From Arthrobacter bambusae (lineage in GTDB: Bacteria > Actinomycetota > Actinomycetes > Actinomycetales > Micrococcaceae): 64,000 bases of DNA. The DNA is taken from NCBI RefSeq assembly GCF_030812595.1, contig NZ_JAUSSZ010000011.1, positions 1-64,000 of the forward strand, given 5' to 3'. Below are positions 24,899 to 32,561 of the stretch, piece after piece. The translations under genes were made by a program, and so were the position numbers. The notes under the pieces were generated by a model. That model saw nothing but the letters and a program-made list of their open reading frames with translations, ran no database searches and was not told the DNA's origin. Every line of letters starts with the position of its first letter. Position 1 is the stretch's first letter.

Positions 24899-26562
24899 TA
24901 CTGGTCCTTCGAGGTAGAGGAAGAAACGGTGTCGGTCGGCTGTTCCTTGGTGAGCAGCCATTCTCGTTGCAGCAGTTCGCGGATCGCGGCAGCTTCGCCG
25001 GCCAGCCTGTGGTCCTCTCCGCGGGCAAGGAGACCATACTCCACCATTGTGCGCCCGTCGTCGTGGGTTCCGGTGCGGACCCAGACGCGTCGACGGTTCA
25101 GGTAGAGCGAGAGAATCAGTCCGGCGACTGCCAGCAGGGCGAACACGAGCGCGCTGGCCTGGCCCGGATTGTGGTGGATGTCGACGCCGACGTACTTCTT
25201 GACGCCGTCGAACGTGATGCTGCCCTTGCCGTTCGGAAGCGTGTACGTGCCTCCGGGGGCGATCGCGATCGCCTTGTTGGCCATGCCGCGGCCATTGAGC
25301 GGGGTCAGCTTGGCAACGTCGAGCTCGAAGACGTTCTGCGGGGCGCCCTTGTTCAGTCCGAGGTCACCATAGTACGAGTTGAGGTTCAACTGCGGGTTGA
25401 TGAGTTCGGGATCGCCGCTGTAGGCGACGCCCTTGTCCGTCACCATTGCCGTGGGCAGGAAGAACCCGGCGAAGCCGAGCTGATCGGGCTTGGCATCGGG
25501 AACCTTGATGACCACTGAGGAGTAGTAGTTGTCCCCTTGCAGCTTGGCCACGACAGGTCCCTGCATGGCGACGTTGCCGGCGCCGTCCCGGACGGTGACC
25601 ACGGGAGCATAGCCGTTGCCCGTCAGGTAAATGCTGGTATCGCCGAGCGACACCGGATCGTTGACCTTGAGGACCTGCTTCTTGGCAGGCGCGTCCGGGT
25701 TGTCTTTGGTGGTGACGTCAGCTGTGAAGTCGATCGGCTGGCCGAAGTGCGATGGCGATTCCCGGTCGAACTGGACGTCGAACTTGTTCAACTGGATCGA
25801 GTACGGCTGCAACCAGCTGCTCTGGAAGTTGGTGCCCGGGCTGAATTGGTCGTAGCCCACCAAGGTGTTCACGAAGGTATCGCCCTCCACCAGGATGCGC
25901 TGCCCGCTGTAGCCAAACAGGCCGCCGACCGCCACTGAAATCAACACACCGATCAGCGAAGCGTGGAACACCAGGTTGCCCACTTCCTTGAGGAAGCCGC
26001 GTTCGGCACCCAAGGAAGGCATGGCGCCGTCGACGTCGCGCACTTCCACACGGTAGCCGCGCTTCTTCAGCACCGCCGCGGCATCCGAGATAGCCTTCGA
26101 CGCCGGGATCCCCGCGTCGGCGGGCAGCACCAGCGTGCCGTACTCCGGGAGGCGGGAGAGACGCTTCGGGGTCCGCGGCGGCTGGGAGCGCATTGCCTTG
26201 TAGTGGGCTATGGCCCGGGGCGTCACACAGCCGATCAGGGAGATGAACAGAAGAATGTAGATCGCCGAGAACCAGGCAGAGGAGTACACGTCGTAAAGCT
26301 GGACGGAGTCCAGGAGCTTGCCGTAGTCCGGGTGGTCGCTGATGTACTGGGTCACGATCGCAGGGTTCGCCGGGCGCTGCGGGAACAGCGAGCCGGGAAC
26401 CGCGGCGACGGCCAGGAGCAACAGCAGGAACAGCGCTGTGCGCATGCTGGTCAGCTGGGTCCAGGCCCAGCGCAGCATGCCAATGATCCCCAGGACCGGC
26501 AGGGCCGCCTCGGCTTTAGCGGATTTATTGGACTTCTTTTTACCTTGCACGGGCTCGCTCAT
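24898..26562 (-). CDS. resB: Cytochrome c biogenesis protein ResB
   Basis: A 554-residue partner of CcsB. Three N-terminal hydrophobic helices, with WAWTQLTSMRTALFLLLLLA and SLFPQRPANP between them (family signature), precede a large extracytoplasmic domain from about residue 210 (VEGDTFVNTLVGYDQFSPG) and a final membrane helix near residue 475. The ATG at 26562 overlaps the ccdA stop (TGATG). A longer reading adds 21 unconserved residues. Together with CcsB it forms the heme channel and ligation site. Confidence 0.94.
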   Translation of the reverse strand: MSEPVQGKKKSNKSAKAEAALPVLGIIGMLRWAWTQLTSMRTALFLLLLLAVAAVPGSLFPQRPANPAIVTQYISDHPDYGKLLDSVQLYDVYSSAWFSAIYILLFISLIGCVTPRAIAHYKAMRSQPPRTPKRLSRLPEYGTLVLPADAGIPASKAISDAAAVLKKRGYRVEVRDVDGAMPSLGAERGFLKEVGNLVFHASLIGVLISVAVGGLFGYSGQRILVEGDTFVNTLVGYDQFSPGTNFQSSWLQPYSIQLNKFDVQFDRESPSHFGQPIDFTADVTTKDNPDAPAKKQVLKVNDPVSLGDTSIYLTGNGYAPVVTVRDGAGNVAMQGPVVAKLQGDNYYSSVVIKVPDAKPDQLGFAGFFLPTAMVTDKGVAYSGDPELINPQLNLNSYYGDLGLNKGAPQNVFELDVAKLTPLNGRGMANKAIAIAPGGTYTLPNGKGSITFDGVKKYVGVDIHHNPGQASALVFALLAVAGLILSLYLNRRRVWVRTGTHDDGRTMVEYGLLARGEDHRLAGEAAAIRELLQREWLLTKEQPTDTVSSSTSKDQ

Positions 26563-27317
26563 CAGATCGGCAACTTCACATCGGTTTGGAACCAGTACTG
26601 CAGCCCGGTCACCCAGGCGCCCCACACTCCCGTGGCCATCAGGAGTCCCAAGAGGATCAGGATGCCCCCGCCCAACCGCTGGATGGCCAGGCGGTGCTTA
26701 CGGAAGAAGGACATCACGCCCATCCCCCGGCGGACCGCGAGGGCTATCAACAGGAAGGGGATCCCAAGGCCAAGGCTATAGACAAACGCCAGGAGGGCCC
26801 CCTTCGCCGCGGACGATCCCCCGGAAAGGCTCAGCAACTGGACTGCGGAATAGGTGGGGCCGATACAGGGCGCCCACCCGAGTCCGAACGTGATGCCCAA
26901 CAAAGGCGCACCCCACAGCCCGGCGGGCGGTTTCGCATGGATTTTGGCGTCACGCTGCAGCCACCCGAACCCGCCCAGGAAGACGACGCCCATGATGATC
27001 ACCAGTACGCCCAGCAATTGAGTGATCCAGGCGTTCTGCGGGCCGGTAATGAGGGTTCCCAATTGGCCGAAGGCACCACCCAGCAGGACAAAAATCACGG
27101 AGAATCCGAGGACGAACAGACCGATTCCCGCGAGCATGCGTCCGCGTCTTTGCTTCCGGAGGTCGACGCCGGTCAGCCCGGTCACGTAGCCAAGGTAGCC
27201 AGGTACCAAAGGCAGGACGCAAGGGGACAGGAATGACACGAGTCCGGCCAGCAAGGCCACGGGGATGGCCAGCAGCAAGGAACCGCTCAGGATGGTCTCG
27301 GCAAAAGGGCTGTTCAC
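26562..27317 (-). CDS. ccdA: Cytochrome c biogenesis protein CcdA (thiol-disulfide transporter)
   Basis: A 251-residue DsbD-like membrane protein with six helices. The redox Cys pair lies in helices 1 and 4: VSFLSPCVLPLVPGYLGYVTG and GLGWAPCIGPT. It carries reducing equivalents across the membrane to the thioredoxin-like lipoprotein encoded just upstream, which keeps apocytochrome CXXCH cysteines reduced. The start is GTG. It overlaps resB by one base and lies 14 bases after the resA-like stop. Confidence 0.94.
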   Translation of the reverse strand: MNSPFAETILSGSLLLAIPVALLAGLVSFLSPCVLPLVPGYLGYVTGLTGVDLRKQRRGRMLAGIGLFVLGFSVIFVLLGGAFGQLGTLITGPQNAWITQLLGVLVIIMGVVFLGGFGWLQRDAKIHAKPPAGLWGAPLLGITFGLGWAPCIGPTYSAVQLLSLSGGSSAAKGALLAFVYSLGLGIPFLLIALAVRRGMGVMSFFRKHRLAIQRLGGGILILLGLLMATGVWGAWVTGLQYWFQTDVKLPI

Positions 27318-27331
27318 GCTGTCGGAGCCAC

Positions 27332-27976
27332 CTACTCGGCAACCGCGGTGGTGATGAGTGCCTTGAGCGTGCTCTTGTCGATCTCACCCAGGACGCGGGC
27401 AGCCACCTTGCCCTCTTTGTCCAGGACCAGCGTGGTTGGCACCGCACCGGGAGGCACGATGCCGGAGACAGAGAGCAGCACGGCGCCGTCTTTATCGTCG
27501 AAGCTTGGGTAGGTGAGGTTGAACGTCTTGTCGAACGCATCGGCCGTGGCCTTCTCGTCCCGGAGGTTCACACCGTAGAACTGGACACCTTTGCTCTTGA
27601 ACTCCTGGTGCAGTTCTTCAAGAATCGGCGCTTCGATCCGGCACGGCGCACACGCGGCAAACCAGAAGTTGAGGACGGTGACCTTGCCTAGCAGATCCTG
27701 CGGGGTCACGGCAGTTCCATCGAACAAAGTGCCTTTGATCCCGACGGCGGCCTTACGGTCCGCTTTGGCGAATTCGGTCACCGAGCCGTCCCCGGCCACG
27801 TAGTTCTTGTTATCGCCGGCTTTGGCCTGCTGGGCCAGGGCATCTTGCTGGGCACAGGCGGACAAGCCAAGGGTCAATGCCGAGATGGCTACTCCCCCTA
27901 CAGCCAGGAAGCTGCGGCGCGAGGTCAAGGGCGCGTTGCCCCTCTGGCCGCTGGTGGTGTTCCGTTCCATGCTCAT
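27332..27976 (-). CDS. resA: Thioredoxin-like lipoprotein (ResA type), Tat signal
   Basis: A 214-residue redoxin. The active site is CAPC in FWFAACAPCRIEAPI, followed by GVNLRDEKATADAFDKTF and the cis-Pro segment GAVPTTLVLDKEGKV. The N-terminus has a twin-arginine motif, SRRSFLAVGG, and a lipobox, LSAC, so it is probably exported folded by Tat and lipid-anchored outside. It would reduce apocytochrome c using electrons from CcdA. The ATG at 27976 overlaps the previous stop (ATGA); a second ATG two codons later has a better-spaced GGAG and is equally possible. Confidence 0.92.
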   Translation of the reverse strand: MSMERNTTSGQRGNAPLTSRRSFLAVGGVAISALTLGLSACAQQDALAQQAKAGDNKNYVAGDGSVTEFAKADRKAAVGIKGTLFDGTAVTPQDLLGKVTVLNFWFAACAPCRIEAPILEELHQEFKSKGVQFYGVNLRDEKATADAFDKTFNLTYPSFDDKDGAVLLSVSGIVPPGAVPTTLVLDKEGKVAARVLGEIDKSTLKALITTAVAE

Positions 27977-28635
27977 GCTCCGGGGGTCCTCGCCGCTCCC
28001 GGCAGCAGCACGGCAGCTGGTTCGCTGTATTCCACCCGCGCAACCTTGCCGTCGTCGAACACCAAGGACGTCAGCGACGTCAGCGTGCACTGGCGTTTGC
28101 GCGGATCGTGCCACAGGGGGCGGCCCTCCGCGCTGAGGCGCGTGGCGTAGATCGGAAGCTGGTGGCTGACGAGGATGGCTTCCGCGCCATCTCCGCCGAT
28201 TTCAATTGCCTTCAGCCGTGCGTCCTCGACGGCGGCACGCATGCGGGCGACCTGGTCTTCGTAAGGCTCGCCCCAGGACGGGCGCAGCGGATTGCGGTAC
28301 TCGAACCAATGCTTGGGCTTGATGAACTCGGCGACGTTGGCCCGGAGCCCTTCAAAATGGTTCTCGGCCTCGATGATCCGCGGGTCCGTATGGATCTGGA
28401 GGTCCAAGGCCTGGGACGTAGGGAGGGCGGTTTCCTGCGCGCGGGTCAAAGGCGAGGAGACGAGGTGGACGATGTTCGCCCCCTGGGAGGCGCGGGCCGC
28501 GAAGTGGTCCGCGAGCATCTTGGCCATCTCGCGGCCACGTTCGGAGAGGTGGAATTCGGGCAGCCTGCCGTACAGGATGCCGTCGGGATTGTAGACCTCG
28601 CCATGGCGGAGCAGATGGACAGTTGCTTGGGGCAT
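27973..28635 (-). CDS. Histidine phosphatase family protein (phosphoglycerate mutase-like)
   Basis: A 220-residue cytoplasmic protein. The phosphohistidine motif LLRHGEVYNPDGILYGRLPEF is at the N-terminus, SSPLTRAQETA follows, and the second catalytic His is in ILVSHQLPI. It is the first gene of the cytochrome c operon and overlaps resA by four bases. The same order (gpm-like, resA, ccdA, resB, ccsB) is known in Mycobacterium tuberculosis, Rv0525-Rv0529 as I recall. Its substrate and any link to cytochrome maturation are unknown. Confidence 0.9.
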   Translation of the reverse strand: MPQATVHLLRHGEVYNPDGILYGRLPEFHLSERGREMAKMLADHFAARASQGANIVHLVSSPLTRAQETALPTSQALDLQIHTDPRIIEAENHFEGLRANVAEFIKPKHWFEYRNPLRPSWGEPYEDQVARMRAAVEDARLKAIEIGGDGAEAILVSHQLPIYATRLSAEGRPLWHDPRKRQCTLTSLTSLVFDDGKVARVEYSEPAAVLLPGAARTPGA

Positions 28636-28753
28636 GTTTACCAGTTTCTCAAAGAAGGCGGGCGATCCGAAATCTTCTACGTTTCGTAGAACTGAAAGTT
28701 TCCTCAGAATGTTCCCTGAAGGTGGAATAAAAGATGCATTTGCATGTTTATAC

Positions 28754-28782
28754 TTGACACAAGGTTCGGTTGACACTTCAAC
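28754..28782 (+). promoter_or_regulatory. MarR-like inverted repeat upstream of yceI
   Basis: GTTGA-CACT-TCAAC (28769-28782) is a perfect 5-bp-arm palindrome of the TTGAnnnTCAA type bound by many MarR regulators. A second TTGACAC begins at 28754. The motif is about 57 bases before the yceI start, in a notably AT-rich stretch. No MarR gene is adjacent, so the regulator is unidentified. Confidence 0.45.
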
Positions 28783-28838
28783 TAAGTTAGGCCGAACGCC
28801 CGATGAAGCTACGATCACACCTTCCCAAGGAGAACCCC

Positions 28839-29387
28839 ATGAACCTTCCCGCTAACGTCACCACCGGCGTCTGGACCCTCGACAACTCCCACAGCGAGAT
28901 CGGCTTTACCGTCCGCCACGCAGGCATCAGCAAGGTCCGCGGCCAGTTCACCGAGGCCGAGGCCACTCTGGAACTCGGCGACAGCCTGGCCGACTCCAAG
29001 GTCAACGCCACCATCAAGACCCCCAGCTTCGACTCGGGCGATGTCAACCGCGACGGCCACGTCAAGGGCGAGGACTTCTTCGATGTGGAGAAGTTCCCGG
29101 AAATCACCTTCGTTTCCCGCCACGTGCAGGCCAACGGCGACGGCTACGACCTCGTCGGCGATCTGACCATCAAGGGCGTCACCAAAGAGGTAACGATCGA
29201 AACCGAGTTCAACGGAGTGGCCGTTGATCCCTTCGGCAACACCCGCGCAGGCGTCTCCGGCGAAACCACCATCAGCCGCAAGGACTTCGGCCTGACCTGG
29301 AACGCAGTGCTCGAAGCAGGCGGCGTGCTCGTCAGCGACAAGGTTGCCATCAACCTCGAACTGGCCTTCATCGCACCTGCCGCCTAG
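28839..29387 (+). CDS. YceI-family lipocalin-like protein
   Basis: A 182-residue YceI domain protein. It opens with GVWTLDNSHSEIGFTVRHAGISKVRGQF, the exact family N-terminal pattern, and continues with DGHVKGEDFFDVEKFPEITF and FGLTWNAVLEAGGVLVSDKVAINLEL. YceI proteins are beta-barrels that bind isoprenoid lipids; many are periplasmic, but this one lacks a signal peptide and should be cytoplasmic. AAGGAG is ideally placed before the ATG at 28839. It is monocistronic, with a MarR-like palindrome upstream and a strong terminator downstream. Confidence 0.94.
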   Translation: MNLPANVTTGVWTLDNSHSEIGFTVRHAGISKVRGQFTEAEATLELGDSLADSKVNATIKTPSFDSGDVNRDGHVKGEDFFDVEKFPEITFVSRHVQANGDGYDLVGDLTIKGVTKEVTIETEFNGVAVDPFGNTRAGVSGETTISRKDFGLTWNAVLEAGGVLVSDKVAINLELAFIAPAA

Positions 29388-29413
29388 TTCACAACCGGAC
29401 TCCCGGACTGAAC

Positions 29414-29465
29414 GGCGCCTCCTGGGCTGCACGCGATCGCGTGCGCTGCCCAGGAGGCGCCTTTT
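29414..29465 (+). terminator. Strong Rho-independent terminator after yceI
   Basis: GGCGCCTCCTGGGC pairs perfectly with GCCCAGGAGGCGCC (14 bp). An inner stem GCACGCGATCGCGTGC adds to it, and TTTT follows directly. Confidence 0.93.
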
Positions 29466-29574
29466 CGTTGCTTGCGGTGTCACCCGCCTATTGTTCAGCT
29501 GGAAGCCGATACTTACCGGCGAATTAGCCAACAATTTCCTATGAATCCTTAAACCTCAGGTCTAAAGTGATGCC

Positions 29575-30228
29575 ATGAGTAACCCAAACGAAGCTCCTCA
29601 GCCTCAGCAGCCCGGAGCCCAGCCTCCGCAGCCCGGCAACGTCCCTCCTGCGGGTTACCAGCCTCCGCAGGGATACCCTTCCTACCAAGCACCTCCCGCC
29701 TACCAACAGCCCGCCGCCGGATATCAGCAGGGCCTGCCCGCATACGGGGAGGCCACTCTCGGCGCAAACAACGCACCGCCCGCTGGACTTGGCTACGCCG
29801 CCCCGGCGCGGAACACCTTTGGCCTTAACTTCAACAACATTGCCCAGCGCTTCCGGGATACCACAGGGGTGCCGCAACAGCTGACCATTTCGTACTGGCT
29901 CTGGGTTGCAGCAGCCGCCCTTGGCATCGTGCTCGGCATCGTCAACGTAGCCGTCATCGGGAGCCAGCTTGGCGCGATCTTCGTCGGCGCAGCAATCACG
30001 GGCCTGATCATTGGCATCATCTTTTCCGCGTTCTACATTTTTTGCGCCATCCGCCTCAAGGAAGGCGCACGCTGGGCCAGGATTGTCCTGACCGTGCTGG
30101 GCGCTTTGGCCTTGATCGGTCTCTTCGCCCAGTTGGCTACAGGGAACCTCAGCTTCATCGGATCGGCAGTAGCCGTCGCGGCGACGGTCCTGATGTGGCT
30201 TCCGGAGTCCAGGAAGCACTTCGTTTAG
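29575..30228 (+). CDS. Pro/Gln-rich membrane protein, paralogue 1
   Basis: A 217-residue protein with a disordered N-terminal half (about 1-100) rich in Pro, Gln, Tyr and Ala, for example GYQPPQGYPSYQAPP. About four predicted transmembrane segments follow (roughly 105-200) and a short tail WLPESRKHFV. The segment LKEGARWARIVLTVLGAL matches FKVRQGKNWARILGTVFAAI of the next gene, marking the two as paralogues. Such proteins are common in actinobacteria and function is unknown; interaction through the Pro/Gln tail is possible. Confidence 0.85.
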   Translation: MSNPNEAPQPQQPGAQPPQPGNVPPAGYQPPQGYPSYQAPPAYQQPAAGYQQGLPAYGEATLGANNAPPAGLGYAAPARNTFGLNFNNIAQRFRDTTGVPQQLTISYWLWVAAAALGIVLGIVNVAVIGSQLGAIFVGAAITGLIIGIIFSAFYIFCAIRLKEGARWARIVLTVLGALALIGLFAQLATGNLSFIGSAVAVAATVLMWLPESRKHFV

Positions 30229-30250
30229 CAACAAACACGGCACCACGGCT

Positions 30251-30294
30251 GAAGGCCGCGGCAGGTCCCGGGAGGACCCCGCGGCCTTCGCTTT
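30251..30294 (+). terminator. Rho-independent terminator
   Basis: GAAGGCCGCGG and CCGCGGCCTTC make an 11-bp perfect stem around a C/G-rich loop, followed by GCTTT. It separates the two paralogous membrane-protein genes, so each probably has its own promoter. Confidence 0.8.
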
Positions 30295-30462
30295 GCCCGG
30301 TTCCCTTTCCGCGAGATCCGCTGAACCTTGTTTAGCCAGAATTCTTCCCGTGAATCCGCACCAGCACTGTGCCGTCAGGGTACGGTGGAATTAAGCCGAG
30401 CTGGGGGCAGGGGCATGTTGCACCCGGCAGCCGTATCTGCAGTCGACACGCAAAGGAATGCC

Positions 30463-31335
30463 ATGAGCACCCCTCCGTCCCCGCCGTCCACTCCGGGCGA
30501 AAATCCGACCCCTGAGCAGCCGAAATACGGGCAGCAGACCCCGCAGCAGGATCAGCAGGCGGGTCAGCAGCCGCAGTACGGCCAGCAGGCTCCGCAGTAC
30601 GGGCAGCCCTCCGCTCCCCAGTACGGACAGCAGGCTCCCCAGTACGGGCAGCAGGCCCCGCAGTACGGCCAGCCCTCCGCTCCCCAGTACGGACAGCAGG
30701 CTCCCCAGTACGGCCAGCAGGCGCCGCAGTACGGCCAGCCCTCCGCTCCCCAGTACGGACAGCAAGCTCCGCAGTACGGACAGCAGGCCCAGCAGTATGG
30801 CCAGCCCTCCGCTCCCCAGTACGGCCAGGGCGGCCCGACCACCTGGCCGAGCCAGCAGCCCGCCGCAACGTCCAGAGTCCCGCAGTTGGTCAACATCTCC
30901 TTCTGGCTCATGCTTGCAGCCGGTTTTCTGACCTTGCTCGGCATTCCCTTCACTATTGCTACGCTGAACTCCCCCGCGGGCAAGAACATGCTCGAACAGG
31001 CGTTGACGGCGCAAGGAAGCAACGCGTCCGGCATAGACGTCAACAGCTTCATCAGCATTTTGATCACCGCCTTGGTTATTTTCTCGGTGATCTTTGCCGG
31101 ACTCTACGCTCTGGTTGCGTTCAAGGTCCGCCAGGGCAAAAACTGGGCCCGGATCCTGGGCACGGTATTTGCCGCCATTTCCCTGCTGGGCCTGACCCAG
31201 ATCGGCATGGGCACCATCACAATCCTCCTTGGCATCGCCGCGATCGTGCTGCTTTACCTGCCGGCCTCGGCGCCGTATTTCCGGAGGACCCAACCGTTCG
31301 CCAATCCTTACGGCCAGACGCCGTATGGCCGTTGA
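30463..31335 (+). CDS. Membrane protein with QYGQQAP repeats, paralogue 2
   Basis: A 290-residue protein. Residues 20-125 are a low-complexity domain of Gln-Tyr-Gly repeats: units QYGQPSAPQYG and QYGQQAP alternate in a 22-residue super-repeat. About four membrane segments follow, with a central 40-residue extracytoplasmic-type loop (NSPAGKNMLEQALTAQGS...). The C-terminus is NPYGQTPYGR. I placed the start at the ATG preceded by AAAGGA, directly before the repeat domain. It is a paralogue of the upstream gene. The QYG-rich domain resembles prion-like or phase-separating low-complexity sequence, but function is unknown. Confidence 0.85.
   Translation: MSTPPSPPSTPGENPTPEQPKYGQQTPQQDQQAGQQPQYGQQAPQYGQPSAPQYGQQAPQYGQQAPQYGQPSAPQYGQQAPQYGQQAPQYGQPSAPQYGQQAPQYGQQAQQYGQPSAPQYGQGGPTTWPSQQPAATSRVPQLVNISFWLMLAAGFLTLLGIPFTIATLNSPAGKNMLEQALTAQGSNASGIDVNSFISILITALVIFSVIFAGLYALVAFKVRQGKNWARILGTVFAAISLLGLTQIGMGTITILLGIAAIVLLYLPASAPYFRRTQPFANPYGQTPYGR
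30595..30828 (+). repeat. 66-bp in-frame tandem repeat, about 3.5 copies
   Basis: CAGTACGGnCAGCCCTCC begins at 30595, 30661, 30727 and 30793, exactly 66 bases apart. Each unit encodes 22 residues and the copies are nearly identical at DNA level, so recent duplication and copy-number variation between strains are likely. It lies wholly inside the QYG-rich gene. Confidence 0.93.
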
Positions 31336-31381
31336 GCCTAAGGCCGTACGGCCGCTAGGACTGTAGCGGGGAAGAAAGCAA

Positions 31382-31438
31382 CAACGGGCGCACACCCGGT
31401 TGGGCCTAAATGGCCTGGCCCGGGGTCTGCGCCCGTTG
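31382..31438. terminator. Long hairpin overlapping the rex 3' end
   Basis: CAACGGGCGCA and TGCGCCCGTTG form a perfect 11-bp outer stem, and GGGCC/GGCCT-type sequence pairs inside. The rex stop codon lies within the loop side, so the last Rex codons double as stem. By position it could end transcription of both convergent genes. Confidence 0.55.
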
Positions 31439-32113
31439 TGCGTGATACGCCAGGATCTGAAGCTCAGTGGCCATGTCCACCTTGCGCAGATTTACATACG
31501 GCGGAACCTGAAGGAGTACCGGAGCAAAGCTGAGGATACTGCGAATACCCGCGCTGATCACGCGGTCGCAGACGTCCTGTGCTACCGCGGCGGGAAGGGC
31601 CAGGACAACCATGTTGGTGCCGGTCCGCTTAAGGACCGTTTCAAGATTCGCGGCGTCGCTGACCCTTAGCCAGCCGACTTCGTTCCCGATGACCATTGGA
31701 TCGGCGTCGAGGATCGCCACGACGTCGAAACCGCGCGACTCGAAGCCACCGTACCGTGCCAAGGCTTTGCCAAGGTTTCCGGCGCCCACAATGGCCACTT
31801 TCCAGTCGTGGGTCAGACCGAGGGCCGCCGCGATGTGCCGGCTCAGATACTGGACTTCGTATCCCACGCCACGCGTTCCATACGAGCCGACGTACGAGAG
31901 GTCCTTGCGCAAGGTGGACGAACTGACTCCCGACGCCTCGGCCAGCGCCTCCGAGGACACGCGTTCCACGCCTTCGCCCAGGAGGGAGTTGAGAGCGCGC
32001 AGGTAAAGCGTCATCCGGGCCACCGCAGCGGGTGGTATCTGCTTCGCGGCAAATTCCTTGTCCCCGGGTATGGCATCGGCGGACGGTTCCAGCGCAGTCA
32101 CGTTCTTCTCCAT
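31406..32113 (-). CDS. rex: Redox-sensing transcriptional repressor Rex
   Basis: A 235-residue regulator that binds operators when NADH is low and releases them when NADH rises, controlling respiration and fermentation genes. The N-terminal winged helix (about 25-85) includes RVSSEALAEASGVSSSTLRKDLSYVG. The Rossmann NAD(H) domain starts at VAIVGAGNLGKALARYGGF, and FAPVLLQVP lies near the C-terminus. I prefer the ATG at 32113, leaving an inverted repeat in the promoter; an upstream in-frame GTG at 32158 is possible. It follows the glutaredoxin gene on the same strand. Confidence 0.95.
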   Translation of the reverse strand: MEKNVTALEPSADAIPGDKEFAAKQIPPAAVARMTLYLRALNSLLGEGVERVSSEALAEASGVSSSTLRKDLSYVGSYGTRGVGYEVQYLSRHIAAALGLTHDWKVAIVGAGNLGKALARYGGFESRGFDVVAILDADPMVIGNEVGWLRVSDAANLETVLKRTGTNMVVLALPAAVAQDVCDRVISAGIRSILSFAPVLLQVPPYVNLRKVDMATELQILAYHAQRAQTPGQAI

Positions 32114-32118
32114 TGCGT

Positions 32119-32152
32119 CGCTTTGTTTTCCCACTCTATTGCCAACAAAGCG
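32119..32152 (-). promoter_or_regulatory. Inverted repeat upstream of rex
   Basis: CGCTTTGTT and AACAAAGCG form perfect 9-bp arms 16 bases apart, just before the preferred rex start. The TTGT...ACAA halves resemble Rex operator ends (TTGTGAnnnnnnTCACAA), but the spacing is larger than the canonical operator, so direct Rex binding is only a possibility. Confidence 0.4.
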
Positions 32153-32164
32153 CTGCACGCATGT

Positions 32165-32419
32165 TCAGGCAGCGATCGCCTTCTTCAGGACGCGTGCCAA
32201 TCGTGCCTCGTCGATTTTCCAGAAATCCCGCTGTATTCCATCCACGAATACCACCGGGATCTCTTCGGCGTAGCGCTCGCGCAGTACCGCGTCCGTGTCA
32301 ATCGATTGTTCCGTCCACGTGAGCCCAAGGCCGGAGGTCACGCGTTCGACGGCGTCACGCGCCGCGGCGCAAAGGTGGCAGTCAGCTTTGGTGAGGAGTA
32401 CGACGTCGGGATTTGGCAT
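32165..32419 (-). CDS. Glutaredoxin-family protein
   Basis: An 84-residue thioredoxin-fold protein with the active site CHLC in LLTKADCHLCAAARDAVERV and the cis-Pro segment EEIPVVFVDG. It fits the glutaredoxin-like DUF836 group, whose members may use mycothiol or mycoredoxin partners in actinobacteria. The ATG at 32419 begins at the conserved strand. It lies 51 bases upstream of rex on the same strand, and the pair resembles the Rv0508 region of M. tuberculosis. The partner and substrate are unknown. Confidence 0.88.
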   Translation of the reverse strand: MPNPDVVLLTKADCHLCAAARDAVERVTSGLGLTWTEQSIDTDAVLRERYAEEIPVVFVDGIQRDFWKIDEARLARVLKKAIAA

Positions 32420-32561
32420 GGTTCCACGGTATCGCTTAAGCGCCCATACAGCGGGAAAGCAGCTGCCGGGCCGACGCGGAAGCAGTCGAAGAACCGTCGG
32501 GCGGTAACGCGCTCGCACTTCCGCGAACGGCAGGGGACCGGCGATTGGCTAGACTCAAGGC

